Positions 56,040 to 63,777 of a stretch of DNA of 64,000 nt are shown piece by piece (positions within the stretch are counted from its first letter, which is position 1; each line of letters opens with the position of its first letter). Position numbers and translations under genes: made by a program. The notes beneath the pieces were generated by a model. That model made no database searches. It was not told the origin of the DNA and saw only the letters and a list, made by a program, of their open reading frames with translations. Source of the stretch: Isoptericola halalbus (GTDB taxonomy: Bacteria; Actinomycetota; Actinomycetes; Actinomycetales; Cellulomonadaceae); contig VJZX01000007.1 in NCBI GenBank assembly GCA_009663185.1, positions 103,609 to 167,608 on the forward strand. The letters run 5' to 3'.

Positions 56040-56729
56040 GCAACAAGCTCCACCGACACCTCGTGGCCAGGGCCAGGTCGCAGCTCTTCGCAGAAGGGCA
56101 CGGCCTGGCCCTCGCGGCGCGCCTGCGGCAGGCCGGTCACGCTCGTGGACGAGGTGAGCTCCACAGGGTTGTGCTCACCGGCCCGGTGACGCAGTGGTTG
56201 GTCCCGACCTGGTCGGCCGAGGTGGTGGTGCACCGGTGGGCGACGGCGCCCGGACGACGTCACGGGAACGACGAAGGCCGCCGAGCCGGGTATTCACGCG
56301 GTCGACGGCCTTCACCTCGGTGGAGCCAGGGGGATTCGAACCCCCGACCTTCTCATTGCGAACAAATCCCGGGCGGAGTCGTCGTTCGCACGGCGAGTCT
56401 TCCGGGTGCATCCAGTGCGCCGTGAACGGCTCCATTCAGCCCGCGGGGTGCGCGGGGGGTGCGCGATCCAAGGGGGTGCTATAGGTGGGGACACTCGGAG
56501 GCGCCGGACCGATAGCGGAGCACAAGAGGTCGTCGGAGGCCCGGGTCAAGGGTGGCCGGAGGCCATCGCGGAAGCGACGCCGAAGGCGCCCTTGACGCGG
56601 GGTGGAGACGGCCGGATGCTCGGCTGTCGGTGCGGGGCCGGACCGTACGCTTGGGTCAGCTTCCTGAGTGCGGGCGGCGCGGGGCGTTCTGGCCCTAGGA
56701 TCTCCCCGTGCACATCACCACGAAGGGAC
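56040..56729. other. 690-bp gap holding the element boundary
   Basis: No supported gene. 56040-56270 is GC-rich with short open frames that look like chance. GAAGGCCG/CGGCCTTC arms (56273-56280, 56306-56313) form a loose hairpin that would lie just after a tRNA read leftward. The tRNA 3' scar at 56321-56357 follows, then about 370 bp of element sequence without a convincing gene. Confidence 0.5.
56321..56357 (-). other. Attachment-site scar: 3' end of a tRNA gene
   Basis: Read leftward this is the distal anticodon stem, variable loop, complete T arm (GGGGG-TTCGAAT-CCCCC) and 3' acceptor strand ending TGGCTCCA. No matching 5' half (GGAGCCA or GGGGCCA and a D arm) lies upstream. Such orphan tRNA 3' ends mark the far end of elements that integrate into tRNA genes; the intact tRNA should lie at the other end, beyond 64000. 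T at position 70 is compatible with a tRNA-Ala G3-U70 pair but does not prove it. Confidence 0.75.
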
Positions 56730-57143
56730 ATGCCTCGTAGGCGGCCTTCCCAGCTGCGCGCCGAGGCTCAGCAGCTCGTTCGACCTACCACGCCTCTCCG
56801 ACGCCCCAAGGTCGGCGGCGCCAGCCTTTCGGGATCAGCACGAGCGGCTGTACTCCAGTACGAGCGCAAGTCGGGGCTGATCCGAGGATCACTCCTCATC
56901 GCGCTCGACGTCTGGCGAACGGCAGCGGCTGTAATCGAACCGCCAGTCACGAGCTGCGGAATCTGGGAGTGCTGCGGATTCCACAGGCCGGTTGCCGAGA
57001 CCCGCGACATCATCGACGACCTCCTCCGCGGAGCGCCGGCCAGCGCCGCCCGCGAACTGCGCCGGCACGTTCGCGAGGCCGACATCAGGATCGCCGGTCA
57101 GACCAGCGGGACCTGGTGGCGCGACCCGCTTCGCTGGCAATGA
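56730..57143 (+). CDS. Hypothetical protein, 137 residues
   Basis: ATG at 56730 with AAGGGAC in front. Basic N-terminus (MPRRRPSQLRAEAQQL), a hydrophobic-amphipathic middle, then CGIWECCGFHRPVAETRDII with three cysteines in eight residues, and a closing GTWWRDPLRWQ. No signal peptide. I do not recognise it. The cysteine cluster could bind metal. It is the first plausible gene inside the element. The long open frame upstream of 56730 is not coding-like. Confidence 0.5.
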   Translation: MPRRRPSQLRAEAQQLVRPTTPLRRPKVGGASLSGSARAAVLQYERKSGLIRGSLLIALDVWRTAAAVIEPPVTSCGIWECCGFHRPVAETRDIIDDLLRGAPASAARELRRHVREADIRIAGQTSGTWWRDPLRWQ

Positions 57144-57559
57144 CGAGCGCGCAACCAGGGCGACGGCGCACGACCGCCCGCGACCGGCGGACGGCCTCGA
57201 CGGAAAGCGCGGCGGCGGCGCGATAGCCGGCGATCAGGTGAGGGCGGTTCCAGGGAGACTCGGGGCCGCCTTCGTCGTGAGGTTGGGCGGTCGGCCGGGT
57301 GGGTGCGCCGTGGGGTGCGCGCAGCGAGCCTGCGAGCGGAGCGCGGGGCCCCGCGGCGCGGGCCCCGCCCGGCCGGACGCCCGCGCGGCGAAGCCGCGCC
57401 TTGAGCCAGTAAGGAAAGTTCTCACGGGGCAGAGGTCGGAAGAGGTCGGAAGACATACGATCAGGCGGGCACGCCGAGTTGACCAGTTGCATGAAGCATC
57501 CATGACGTGCCACACTACCGACGCAAACCTTTTGCAAAGATTCATGACAGGAGTTTTGA
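57144..57559. other. 416-bp gap with stacked GC palindromes
   Basis: No gene supported. Palindrome GCGGGGCCCCGC (57343-57354), a GCGGGGCC/GGCCCCGC pair (57343-57350, 57360-57367) and a hairpin GCGCGGC-GAA-GCCGCGC (57383-57399) lie within 60 bp. AT-richer sequence follows, ending in the ribosome site of the next gene. It could be an origin, transfer or terminator element of the mobile unit; nothing proves which. Confidence 0.5.
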
Positions 57560-58192
57560 GTGAAGCACAAACTGTTGGCTACTGGGGCGTCGCTTGCGTT
57601 CGCGGCTGGCTTCGCTTTGGCGGCACCTTCGGCTGCGGTGGCCGAAGATCAGGTCAGTGACCCGGCGATTAGTATCGCAGAAGCCACACCGGCGGTCGCC
57701 ACTCCCGAAGGGGCGGCCGCCGCAATCTACGTGGACGAGAACGGTCAACCCCTCGAGTTGGACGAGAACGGACGGCCCCTCGTCGAGGAGGCTTCGAGCG
57801 CGGAAGACGCGAGCATTTCAACGGCCTCCGCAAGCTGCACGCCGACTACAGGAGTGGACAACCCGCACATCTCCACATGGTCGACAGGACCCGCAGTTCA
57901 AGCACACGGGTGGTGGAACAAGGGAACTTGTGAAGGTGGCACGGCGGACGTAACAGTATGCCTCTACGAGTACTACACCAGCGGCACGTCGTCCTACTGG
58001 GAGCGAAAGAACTGTGCTACTAAGAACCTGAAGCCGGGTGGAGGTAGTTCATACCGTGTGACGGCGCACGAGGACTGCGACAACCGCACGAATACCTCTT
58101 GGCGCGCGCACGTCGACGTCGACGTGGACTGGGAGATCGACACATCAGAGCAGGGCGTTCGCCAGGCCATTGTCGACTGCCGGGTCTTCTAG
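57560..58192 (+). CDS. Secreted hypothetical protein with a C-terminal Cys-containing domain
   Basis: 210 residues from a GTG at 57560, with GGAG eight nt upstream. Signal peptide about 1-28 (ends SAAVA). A Pro/Glu linker contains LELDENGRPL. The mature C-terminal part (about 92-210) has six cysteines (in SASCTP, GTCEGG, VTVCLYEYY, KNCATK, HEDCDN, VDCRVF) and many Trp/Tyr, suggesting a small disulfide-bonded extracellular domain. G/C bias is weaker than in core genes. A strong terminator follows at 58259. Function unknown. Confidence 0.75.
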   Translation: MKHKLLATGASLAFAAGFALAAPSAAVAEDQVSDPAISIAEATPAVATPEGAAAAIYVDENGQPLELDENGRPLVEEASSAEDASISTASASCTPTTGVDNPHISTWSTGPAVQAHGWWNKGTCEGGTADVTVCLYEYYTSGTSSYWERKNCATKNLKPGGGSSYRVTAHEDCDNRTNTSWRAHVDVDVDWEIDTSEQGVRQAIVDCRVF

Positions 58193-58231
58193 GAGTCGTG
58201 CCTCAATGCGACTAGGGCGTTCCTCGCGCTA

Positions 58232-59089
58232 ATGGCACGAGACTCAGTCCAGGCCGGAAACAGCGTCCTGGGTGCAGGTTCAGCACCCAGGACGCTGTTC
58301 GCTGCCCTCCACGGGCAACTTTTCACGGACGCTCGGAAGTCCGAAGGGGATGAGGACCCCTATTCACTCTTCTACAAGCGTTCGCTAGCCATGGGTTGGC
58401 TTGACGATCGGCAAATCCGGGTCGCCAGAGGGGGTCGAGAAGAGGAAGAAGTTGGCGCGCCGGGGTTGTGGTCAATGAATGATGCCGGCTATGGCACGAC
58501 TAGGCCTGGCTCGGCAGAGCGGTCGCCTGCAGTGTGGTTCCAGGTGGGCGTTGAGCCGTTGCCACTGGAGCGGCCGATTCCTGCGCAGCCCTTCGCTCGG
58601 TGCATCGAAGACGTGGTGCGTTGGTTGGGTGGGATCAATCTCGAGGCATTGCAACTACTGCTGCCGATTCAACTTCTCAATGTCGGCAAGCGCCACGAAC
58701 TTGGTTTAGCACCGAGTTTACAAACGATGGATTGGGTCGTCGGACGCGGCAACTCGTGGCCGTCCGCTCATGTCCCGATAACAATCGAGATTTTGCCGGC
58801 CTCCCAACTTCCGCCGATGATTGCATCTGGTCTGGCTGAAGACTTTGACGGCTATGCGTCGGGCGTATTTCGACCCAGCTCCGTCCAGATTGCCCCGTCG
58901 GAGCCGATCATGCGGCCGGCGTTGCCGGATTTCTTCTGGGGGGGTCCGGTTGGTGGAGGATTCCGGATTGAGGGCCATATCCGCGAATGGGACTTTGAAA
59001 CCCTTGGGTGGCTTGCGAGTTTTCTCTGCGACTCCTGCGTGAGGCGCGGCCTGGTTGGACCAGTGTTTGTCACGCTGTCGCGAAGTTAG
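58232..59089 (+). CDS. Hypothetical protein, start uncertain
   Basis: 285 residues if read from ATG 58232, but codons 10-23 coincide with a 17-bp terminator hairpin, so the real start may be ATG 58391 (232 residues). Neither has a clear ribosome site. The body has no recognised domain: VVRWLGGINLEALQLLLPIQ, SWPSAHVPITIEILPASQLP and IREWDFETLGWLASFLCDSC. Codon use is the least GC-rich in the window. Probably element cargo. Confidence 0.55.
   Translation: MARDSVQAGNSVLGAGSAPRTLFAALHGQLFTDARKSEGDEDPYSLFYKRSLAMGWLDDRQIRVARGGREEEEVGAPGLWSMNDAGYGTTRPGSAERSPAVWFQVGVEPLPLERPIPAQPFARCIEDVVRWLGGINLEALQLLLPIQLLNVGKRHELGLAPSLQTMDWVVGRGNSWPSAHVPITIEILPASQLPPMIASGLAEDFDGYASGVFRPSSVQIAPSEPIMRPALPDFFWGGPVGGGFRIEGHIREWDFETLGWLASFLCDSCVRRGLVGPVFVTLSRS
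58259..58299 (+). terminator. Perfect 17-bp hairpin after the secreted protein gene
   Basis: AACAGCGTCCTGGGTGC and its exact complement around a 7-nt loop, 67 bp beyond the stop at 58192. The second arm ends in GTT then TCG. It lies inside the long reading of the next gene. Confidence 0.82.
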
Positions 59090-59197
59090 TCTAGTTCTGT
59101 CCCGTTGTAAGTTGGCGGTATGTCGTAACCAGGGCCGCCTAACGATCTACGGCTGTAGTAGGCGCCCCGGCATGGCCGGTGCCTTGCCCTACCACCC

Positions 59198-59484
59198 TCA
59201 CGACTCGGACTCCTCCCCGCTCGATCTGTCGACCTCAACCTGCGACACGATCCATCCCGTCATGCTCGCTATGACGGCGCCTACCGTCGCGATGCCAACG
59301 AGCGGGCTGCGAAGTCGACCGCGAAGGCAGCCCAGATCGACCAACTTGCGACGTCCAGCACGGTCGCTACATCTGAATCCAGTCACGGGTCCAGCACTGG
59401 CCACGCGTATGCGACGAGGAAGGCGACAGCGAGTAGCAACAGCGGAATCTCGACGCGATATTCCCAGCGCTCGACTCGGCTCAT
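59198..59484 (-). pseudogene. Remnant of a potassium-channel-family gene
   Basis: From the ATG at 59484 the frame reads MSRVERWEYRVEIPLLLLAV, then AFLVAYAWPVLDP, then a TGA stop, then in the same frame LDSDVATVLDVASWSIWAAF and AVDFAAR. This matches, from memory, the first helices of actinobacterial voltage-sensor-like potassium channels, with a Gly codon turned into a stop. Right after it, in another frame, comes LVGIATVGAVIASMTGWIVS and SQVEVD to a stop at 59198, like the last helix and tail of the same family. The central pore region is missing. So one nonsense change plus an internal deletion. Confidence 0.72.
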
Positions 59485-59498
59485 GATCGGAATCACGG

Positions 59499-60314
59499 CT
59501 ACATGTTGGCCAGCAGTTGGGCCTTCTTCGTTTGGAACTCCTCCTCGGTCAGCACACCCTGATCGCGCAGCGCCGCCAGCCGCCCCAGTTGTTCGATCGG
59601 GTCGGCTGCCGCTGGAGCAGGGGGAGAATCGGGCTGAGCGGGCGGTCTCTTCAGGCGTCGGAACTGCTGCACGATCGCGTCGCCCTGGCCTTGACCCATG
59701 TGCGAAATCTGGGCCGACGTGCCCGAGTGGGTGATCGTGAGGGTCTCGCCCGTCATCTTCTTGCCGAGGGACATGGCGCCGATCGAATCGAGGGCGAAGT
59801 CCACAAGCGACTCGTTGCCGAGGATGCTCTTCTCGAGGAACAGCAGCCGATTGTCGGTCAGTGCGGCGATGCCCATCTTGTTGTCGAAGCTGCCGACGCC
59901 GATCGCGCGGACCTGCTCGCCGGGGTCGAGGATGTTCGCCAGGTGCCGGATCTCCTTGCGGCCGAAGAGCTTGCCTGCGACCCTCGACGCCGCAGCAGCG
60001 ATGCCGTGGTCGTCGAGCGCATCATCGGGCAGCCCCTCGGAGATCTTCACCATGTGCTCGTAGTGCTTGTCGCCCGGCCCGTCGATCGTCCAGGTGATGT
60101 CCGTCCCGCCTGTCTGGTTGGGCGTCAGGGCACCGATGATCTTGGCCGCCCAGCGGTTCTTCATCATGGCTCGCGGGACGTCGATCGTGATGGTCTCGGG
60201 ACTCGCGGATGTCACGGCGAAGTCCGTCTTGCTGACCGCCTCGGTGATGAGCGCAACCGGGTCGCCTGCGCCCGGCAAAATGGTCCAGTGGACCGTGCGG
60301 ATGATCGTTGCCAT
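59499..60314 (-). CDS. PH-domain-like protein with C-terminal SHOCT motif
   Basis: 271 residues. Residues about 120-220 have a bacterial PH-like (YokE-type) pattern: LDPGEQVRAIGVGSFDNKMG then ALTDNRLLFLEKSILG. A Pro/Ala linker follows, and the last 34 residues form a SHOCT motif (IEQLGRLAALRDQGVLTEEE, FQTKKAQLLANM). The N-terminal 100 residues are unassigned but beta-rich. Such proteins are widespread, cytoplasmic and often phage- or element-borne; function is unsettled. Confidence 0.85.
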   Translation of the reverse strand: MATIIRTVHWTILPGAGDPVALITEAVSKTDFAVTSASPETITIDVPRAMMKNRWAAKIIGALTPNQTGGTDITWTIDGPGDKHYEHMVKISEGLPDDALDDHGIAAAASRVAGKLFGRKEIRHLANILDPGEQVRAIGVGSFDNKMGIAALTDNRLLFLEKSILGNESLVDFALDSIGAMSLGKKMTGETLTITHSGTSAQISHMGQGQGDAIVQQFRRLKRPPAQPDSPPAPAAADPIEQLGRLAALRDQGVLTEEEFQTKKAQLLANM

Positions 60315-60426
60315 TCGCCCAAGTTATCGAGCGCGGCCTAGTTCGGCGCGGGCAGAGCTCTTCGCTAGTTGATCATCCGAACACATGCGGTCCGCTGCGG
60401 TTCAGTTCATTCCATCGCAGCGAGGG

Positions 60427-61296
60427 TCATCCCTCGGGCTCCGCGACGTTCGGGGCGCTGCTGTCGCCGCACGAGTCCACGTCCTGGCCGTCGAGCGTGA
60501 CCGTGGTGTACCAGGTGAATCCCGGGCCCAAGCTTTCCAGCAGGGCCACCGGGTACCGCACCGCAACCTGACCGTCCGCGAACACGGCGCCATTGGTCAC
60601 GTTCTCCTGACTGGCCGCGGTGGTGTCGAACACGAAGTTTGCGATCTCGGACCCGCCGCTGAACTTGGTCCCAAACTGGTAGCCCTGCTCCCCATCCGCC
60701 GAGTACGCGAGCGTGAGGAAACTCAAGCTGTCAACGTCCGTGGGCTGAACCGGCTCCGTGAGCTTGACGGACGCGAATACCAGCGAGCCGTCATTGGAGA
60801 GCGACACCTCTTGGATGTCGACGCCACTCGATCCGTCGCCGGTCTCGTCTACACACGTCGAGAAGAACTGCGCGAACCCGGCCTCTGCCGTCGAAGCCGC
60901 CTCGGTGTCGGTGTAGTCGGCGCAGGTGCCGTCCTTCGGCTCGCCGATCGTCCCGTCCGGGAAGGTCACCACGACGTATCCGGCGCTACCCCCCTTGCCG
61001 TCCAGCCCGCCGCCCTCGGGGTAGGTCCGGTCCACGCAAACTTCGGAGTCGTCTACGACCACTCCTTGCGCGGTAAGACCCTCCCAGAGCGGGGCGTCGG
61101 GCAGGTCTGCGAGCACAAGTTCCTCGGCGGCCGCGACCCGCTCGGCGTCTGACATGGCCGCCGCTGTCGACGGCGAGGCGGGCTCGGTCGTGTTTACGCC
61201 AGCGGGCTGCGCCTCGGGTGCCTCTGCGTCGCCACTACAGCCGCTCAGGATCGACAGCACGACCACAGCCGGACCGACAGCGCCAATCCGTCGCAT
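60427..61296 (-). CDS. Putative lipoprotein
   Basis: 289 residues from the ATG at 61296. Signal with lipobox ILSGCSG, lipidated Cys near residue 19, then an acidic/Thr-rich tether. The mature region has cysteine pairs ([32 protein letters not shown]) and beta-rich stretches such as [17 protein letters not shown]. No family recognised. Acidic overall, probably on the outer face of the membrane. Longer upstream reading to 61431 lacks a signal at its start and is not preferred. Confidence 0.72.
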   Translation of the reverse strand: MRRIGAVGPAVVVLSILSGCSGDAEAPEAQPAGVNTTEPASPSTAAAMSDAERVAAAEELVLADLPDAPLWEGLTAQGVVVDDSEVCVDRTYPEGGGLDGKGGSAGYVVVTFPDGTIGEPKDGTCADYTDTEAASTAEAGFAQFFSTCVDETGDGSSGVDIQEVSLSNDGSLVFASVKLTEPVQPTDVDSLSFLTLAYSADGEQGYQFGTKFSGGSEIANFVFDTTAASQENVTNGAVFADGQVAVRYPVALLESLGPGFTWYTTVTLDGQDVDSCGDSSAPNVAEPEG

Positions 61297-61530
61297 CCGG
61301 TCCCATCCCGAAGAACCATCGATGCTCGTATGCACGCCACGGCTGGACGCACTGATCCGGCTGCCCGGAGCAACCTTGAAACTGACACGAGCCACGACGC
61401 CCTCCCCCGCATAAGGCCAAGACGCTGCCAATCATGCCGCACCGGATAAGCCCTCGAGCGGCTAGCAGCCACGCTGGAGCTCGCGTGTCGGTGGCGTCTG
61501 CTGGACTACTCGTAGAAGGAGGTGGCACCA

Positions 61531-61659
61531 ATGACCAAGTCGTCCAAGTCTGCAAAGCCCTCGAAGGCAGCGCTGTCGAAGGCAGGAAAGACGCTCGCAA
61601 GTGACTCCTCGAGCAAGTCCGTCAAGTCGAAGGCCGGCTCAACCCTGGGCAAGGGCTGA
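61531..61659 (+). CDS. 42-residue Lys/Ser-rich microprotein
   Basis: ATG at 61531 preceded six nt upstream by GAAGGAGGTGG, the best ribosome site in the window. The peptide is about half Lys and Ser with Ala: it starts MTKSSKSAKPSKAALSKAGK and ends GSTLGKG. Very basic, no hydrophobic segment. I recall short proteins of this composition with an AGS.L tail in diverse bacteria, without known function. It might bind nucleic acid. It lies alone between the lipoprotein and HAD genes. Confidence 0.7.
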   Translation: MTKSSKSAKPSKAALSKAGKTLASDSSSKSVKSKAGSTLGKG

Positions 61660-61707
61660 ACCTGCTGCGGTGGCGCGTTGAGGTCCGCGACGCATGGGAG
61701 TGGATCC

Positions 61708-62370
61708 TCACGGCACAAGCGCGCTGATGTCGTCTGTGAGGGCACCGGCTCCAGCTGCTGCGAGTTCGTCGCCGCGGCGGGGGTTCTTCGCGTAGCCGAT
61801 CGATCGTATGCCTGCAACGTGTGCGACCTCGACATCCGAGACGGAGTCACCGATCAGGACCGCATCGGCGGGCGTGGCCTGCGCGATCTGCAGTGCGGTC
61901 TTGACCGTGTGCGGGTTCGGCTTCATGAGGGCCGGCTCGTGCTCGGGTCGGCCGACGACACCGCGCACGTAGGTCGTGAGGTTCCACCGTTCGAGGTAGG
62001 TCCGGGCGGCGCTGGCGGCGTTGTTCGTGACGATGACCGTGGGGACGCCTGCTGCATGGAGCGCGGCCATGAGGTCGTGCGCTCCGGGTGTCGGCCGGGA
62101 TGTGCGGGCGGCCTCGACTTCGGCGGCGGTGCAGGCTGCTTCGACGTCGGGCAGCGCTGCGGGGGCGTGAGTGCCGGCCCAGCGGATGATCGCCAGGTGG
62201 TCGGAGGTCGCCTGGACCTCGCCTGGGTCGATCCCGTGTCGGGCAAGAGCTGCACGTGCGACGTCGGCGGTCTGCATGTTCAGCGGCGCCGGCATGAGGG
62301 GTGTGACTGGTCCGTCAAAGTCCAGCAGGACCGCGCGAGCCGCCAGGATCAGGTCGCGCGCGTCGGTCAC
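61708..62370 (-). CDS. HAD-family hydrolase
   Basis: 220 residues from a GTG at 62370 that overlaps the GntR stop (GTGA 62367-62370). HAD motifs: I VLLDFDGPVTP, II VPTVIVTNNAAS, III with Lys in ALMKPNPHTV, IV LIGDSVSDVEVA. A small-molecule phosphatase of the phosphoglycolate-phosphatase-like type. The pairing with a GntR regulator in a mobile element suggests a role in its control, for instance making or removing a phosphorylated effector, but this is speculation. Confidence 0.88.
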   Translation of the reverse strand: MTDARDLILAARAVLLDFDGPVTPLMPAPLNMQTADVARAALARHGIDPGEVQATSDHLAIIRWAGTHAPAALPDVEAACTAAEVEAARTSRPTPGAHDLMAALHAAGVPTVIVTNNAASAARTYLERWNLTTYVRGVVGRPEHEPALMKPNPHTVKTALQIAQATPADAVLIGDSVSDVEVAHVAGIRSIGYAKNPRRGDELAAAGAGALTDDISALVP

Positions 62371-63212
62371 CGTGGCACCTCGACTGCGATCGAGTTCCAC
62401 ACGCTGTCGAACCACTTGCGGGTCTCGATGACGAACTGAGTTCCGACTGACTCGATGTCGCCGTCGTCTCGCCAATGGAAGAGCACGGCGTCCTTGCCCA
62501 TGGGGTCGTAGGTGGCGAGGTGCTGGCCTCCGGTGCGGACGTCGTGATTCATCACCGGGTAGTAGCCGAAGAAGGCGTCGACGTCGTTGATGACGTACGC
62601 CTTGAACATCGGCGCGGCTGCGAAGCGGCGGGTCTCGACGGTGGCGTGCGGAACCAGACCGAGGTCGGCGAGCTCTTCGACGGCGTCGGTGATGCCGCCA
62701 ATGAACCGCGTGCCGATGTCGGCCACGCGTGCTCGCGCCTTCGCAGATTCGACGTCGTCGCCGCTGACCGCCACCGGGAGCGCGACGGGCTGGGTCATGT
62801 CGGACACGAGGATTCGGATCTGGATCGACTGGGGTGTGAGCCGCCCGGAACGGATCTTGTCCAGCGGCTCCGCGATCGCACCGTGCAGCGTCTCGGCGGT
62901 GTAGCCGAGGAAGTCGATGCTGACCGAGTCGGCTTCGAACGCCTTCTCGACGTGGGGTCGCAGCCCGATGGGCTTTTCGGTCCGCTCGCGGGCGAACATG
63001 CCGCTGCCCTGCCGGGAGACGACGAGCGCTTCGTCCTTGAGGATCCGTAGCGCCTGCTGGACGGTCATCCGGGAGACCCCGTAGCGCTCGGCCAGCTCCT
63101 TCTGGCTCGGCAGCTTGTCCCCCGGTTCGATCTTCCGCGTCAGGATCGCAGCGCGAACCGCCGCGGCTACCTGCAGGTAGGGCGGTCGCTCGTCGTCCGG
63201 GTCGAGACTCAT
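62367..63212 (-). CDS. GntR-family regulator of the mobile element (KorSA-like)
   Basis: 281 residues from the ATG at 63212, where the domain starts (PPYLQVAAAVRAAILTRKIE); an ATG at 63272 would place codons over the operator region. GntR winged helix: LPSQKELAERYGVSRMTVQQ then ALRILKDEALVVSRQGSGMF (about residues 33-75). The C-terminal effector domain (about 80-281) is not clearly UTRA. GntR proteins hold actinomycete integrative elements quiet (for example KorSA of pSAM2). The divergent gene and the palindromes at 63268 and beyond fit that role. Confidence 0.85.
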   Translation of the reverse strand: MSLDPDDERPPYLQVAAAVRAAILTRKIEPGDKLPSQKELAERYGVSRMTVQQALRILKDEALVVSRQGSGMFARERTEKPIGLRPHVEKAFEADSVSIDFLGYTAETLHGAIAEPLDKIRSGRLTPQSIQIRILVSDMTQPVALPVAVSGDDVESAKARARVADIGTRFIGGITDAVEELADLGLVPHATVETRRFAAAPMFKAYVINDVDAFFGYYPVMNHDVRTGGQHLATYDPMGKDAVLFHWRDDGDIESVGTQFVIETRKWFDSVWNSIAVEVPR

Positions 63213-63265
63213 GGCCCCCACCTTAGCGAGTTGTCCAACCAAGTCAGCCAAGTGCATTTCATCCG

Positions 63266-63318
63266 TTGACATGACTAGCCATGTCGTGCATCCTGGCCGA
63301 GTCAGACAGCATGGCTAG
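63266..63318 (+). promoter_or_regulatory. Promoter with GntR-type operators, divergent control region
   Basis: TTGACA (63266-63271) and CATCCT (63289-63294) are spaced by 17 bp and face right toward 63352. GACATG-N6-CATGTC (63268-63285) is a perfect palindrome that covers the -35 and spacer. Its CTAGCCATG half recurs inverted as CATGGCTAG near 63310-63318, over the likely start of transcription. The GntR protein encoded at left is the natural ligand. Confidence 0.75.
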
Positions 63319-63351
63319 GCAACCTAGTCACGAGACACAGGGGGAGTCATT

Positions 63352-63777
63352 ATGGCTATCGCCAAGCGTTTTCCCATCACGCACGGTGTGGCGTTTCCGA
63401 ACGGGGCGTTCCTGCGTGGGTTCGTCGAGCCGGTCGCGGACTTCCAGGCCGAGCAGCGGCCGGACGGGTCGCGTCCGCAGCAACGGGACAAGGAGACCGG
63501 CCTGCCGCTGTGGCAATGCACTGTCATCGACGCCGACGACGAGGCCGGGCGGCGGGAGATCGGCGTCAGCGTGAAGTTCGCGCCCGAGGTACAGCCGTTG
63601 CCGCCGAAGAACACCTCGCCGCTGCCCTGGACGCCGGTGGAGTTCGTCGGCCTGACCGCGCTGCCGTACGTCGACGACAGCGGCAACCGGCCTCGGATCG
63701 CGTGGTCGTTCCGGGCGCAGGGCTTCGCGACGCCGGGACAGGCGGGCAAGCCCGGCGAGTCGAAGGACGCCGCGTGA
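63352..63777 (+). CDS. Conserved AICE-type hypothetical protein
   Basis: 141 residues from the ATG at 63352, just after GGGGGAG. Opens MAIAKRFPITHGVAFPNGAF, contains LPLWQCTVIDADDEAGRRE and PWTPVEFVGLTALPYVDD, and ends in a Gly/Lys-rich tail. I associate this type with the first gene of the replication/transfer operon of Streptomyces-like integrative elements, from memory; its role is not known to me. Its stop shares an A with the next start (TGATG). Confidence 0.75.
   Translation: MAIAKRFPITHGVAFPNGAFLRGFVEPVADFQAEQRPDGSRPQQRDKETGLPLWQCTVIDADDEAGRREIGVSVKFAPEVQPLPPKNTSPLPWTPVEFVGLTALPYVDDSGNRPRIAWSFRAQGFATPGQAGKPGESKDAA

Noticed and set aside
56321..56390. A working tRNA gene at the element boundary
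   Set aside because: Only the T arm, variable loop and acceptor 3' strand are present; no 5' acceptor strand or D arm lies upstream at the right distance.
59055..59486. 143-codon open frame on the + strand
   Set aside because: It has no domain, overlaps the end of the preceding gene and runs opposite the potassium-channel remnant, which explains the region better.
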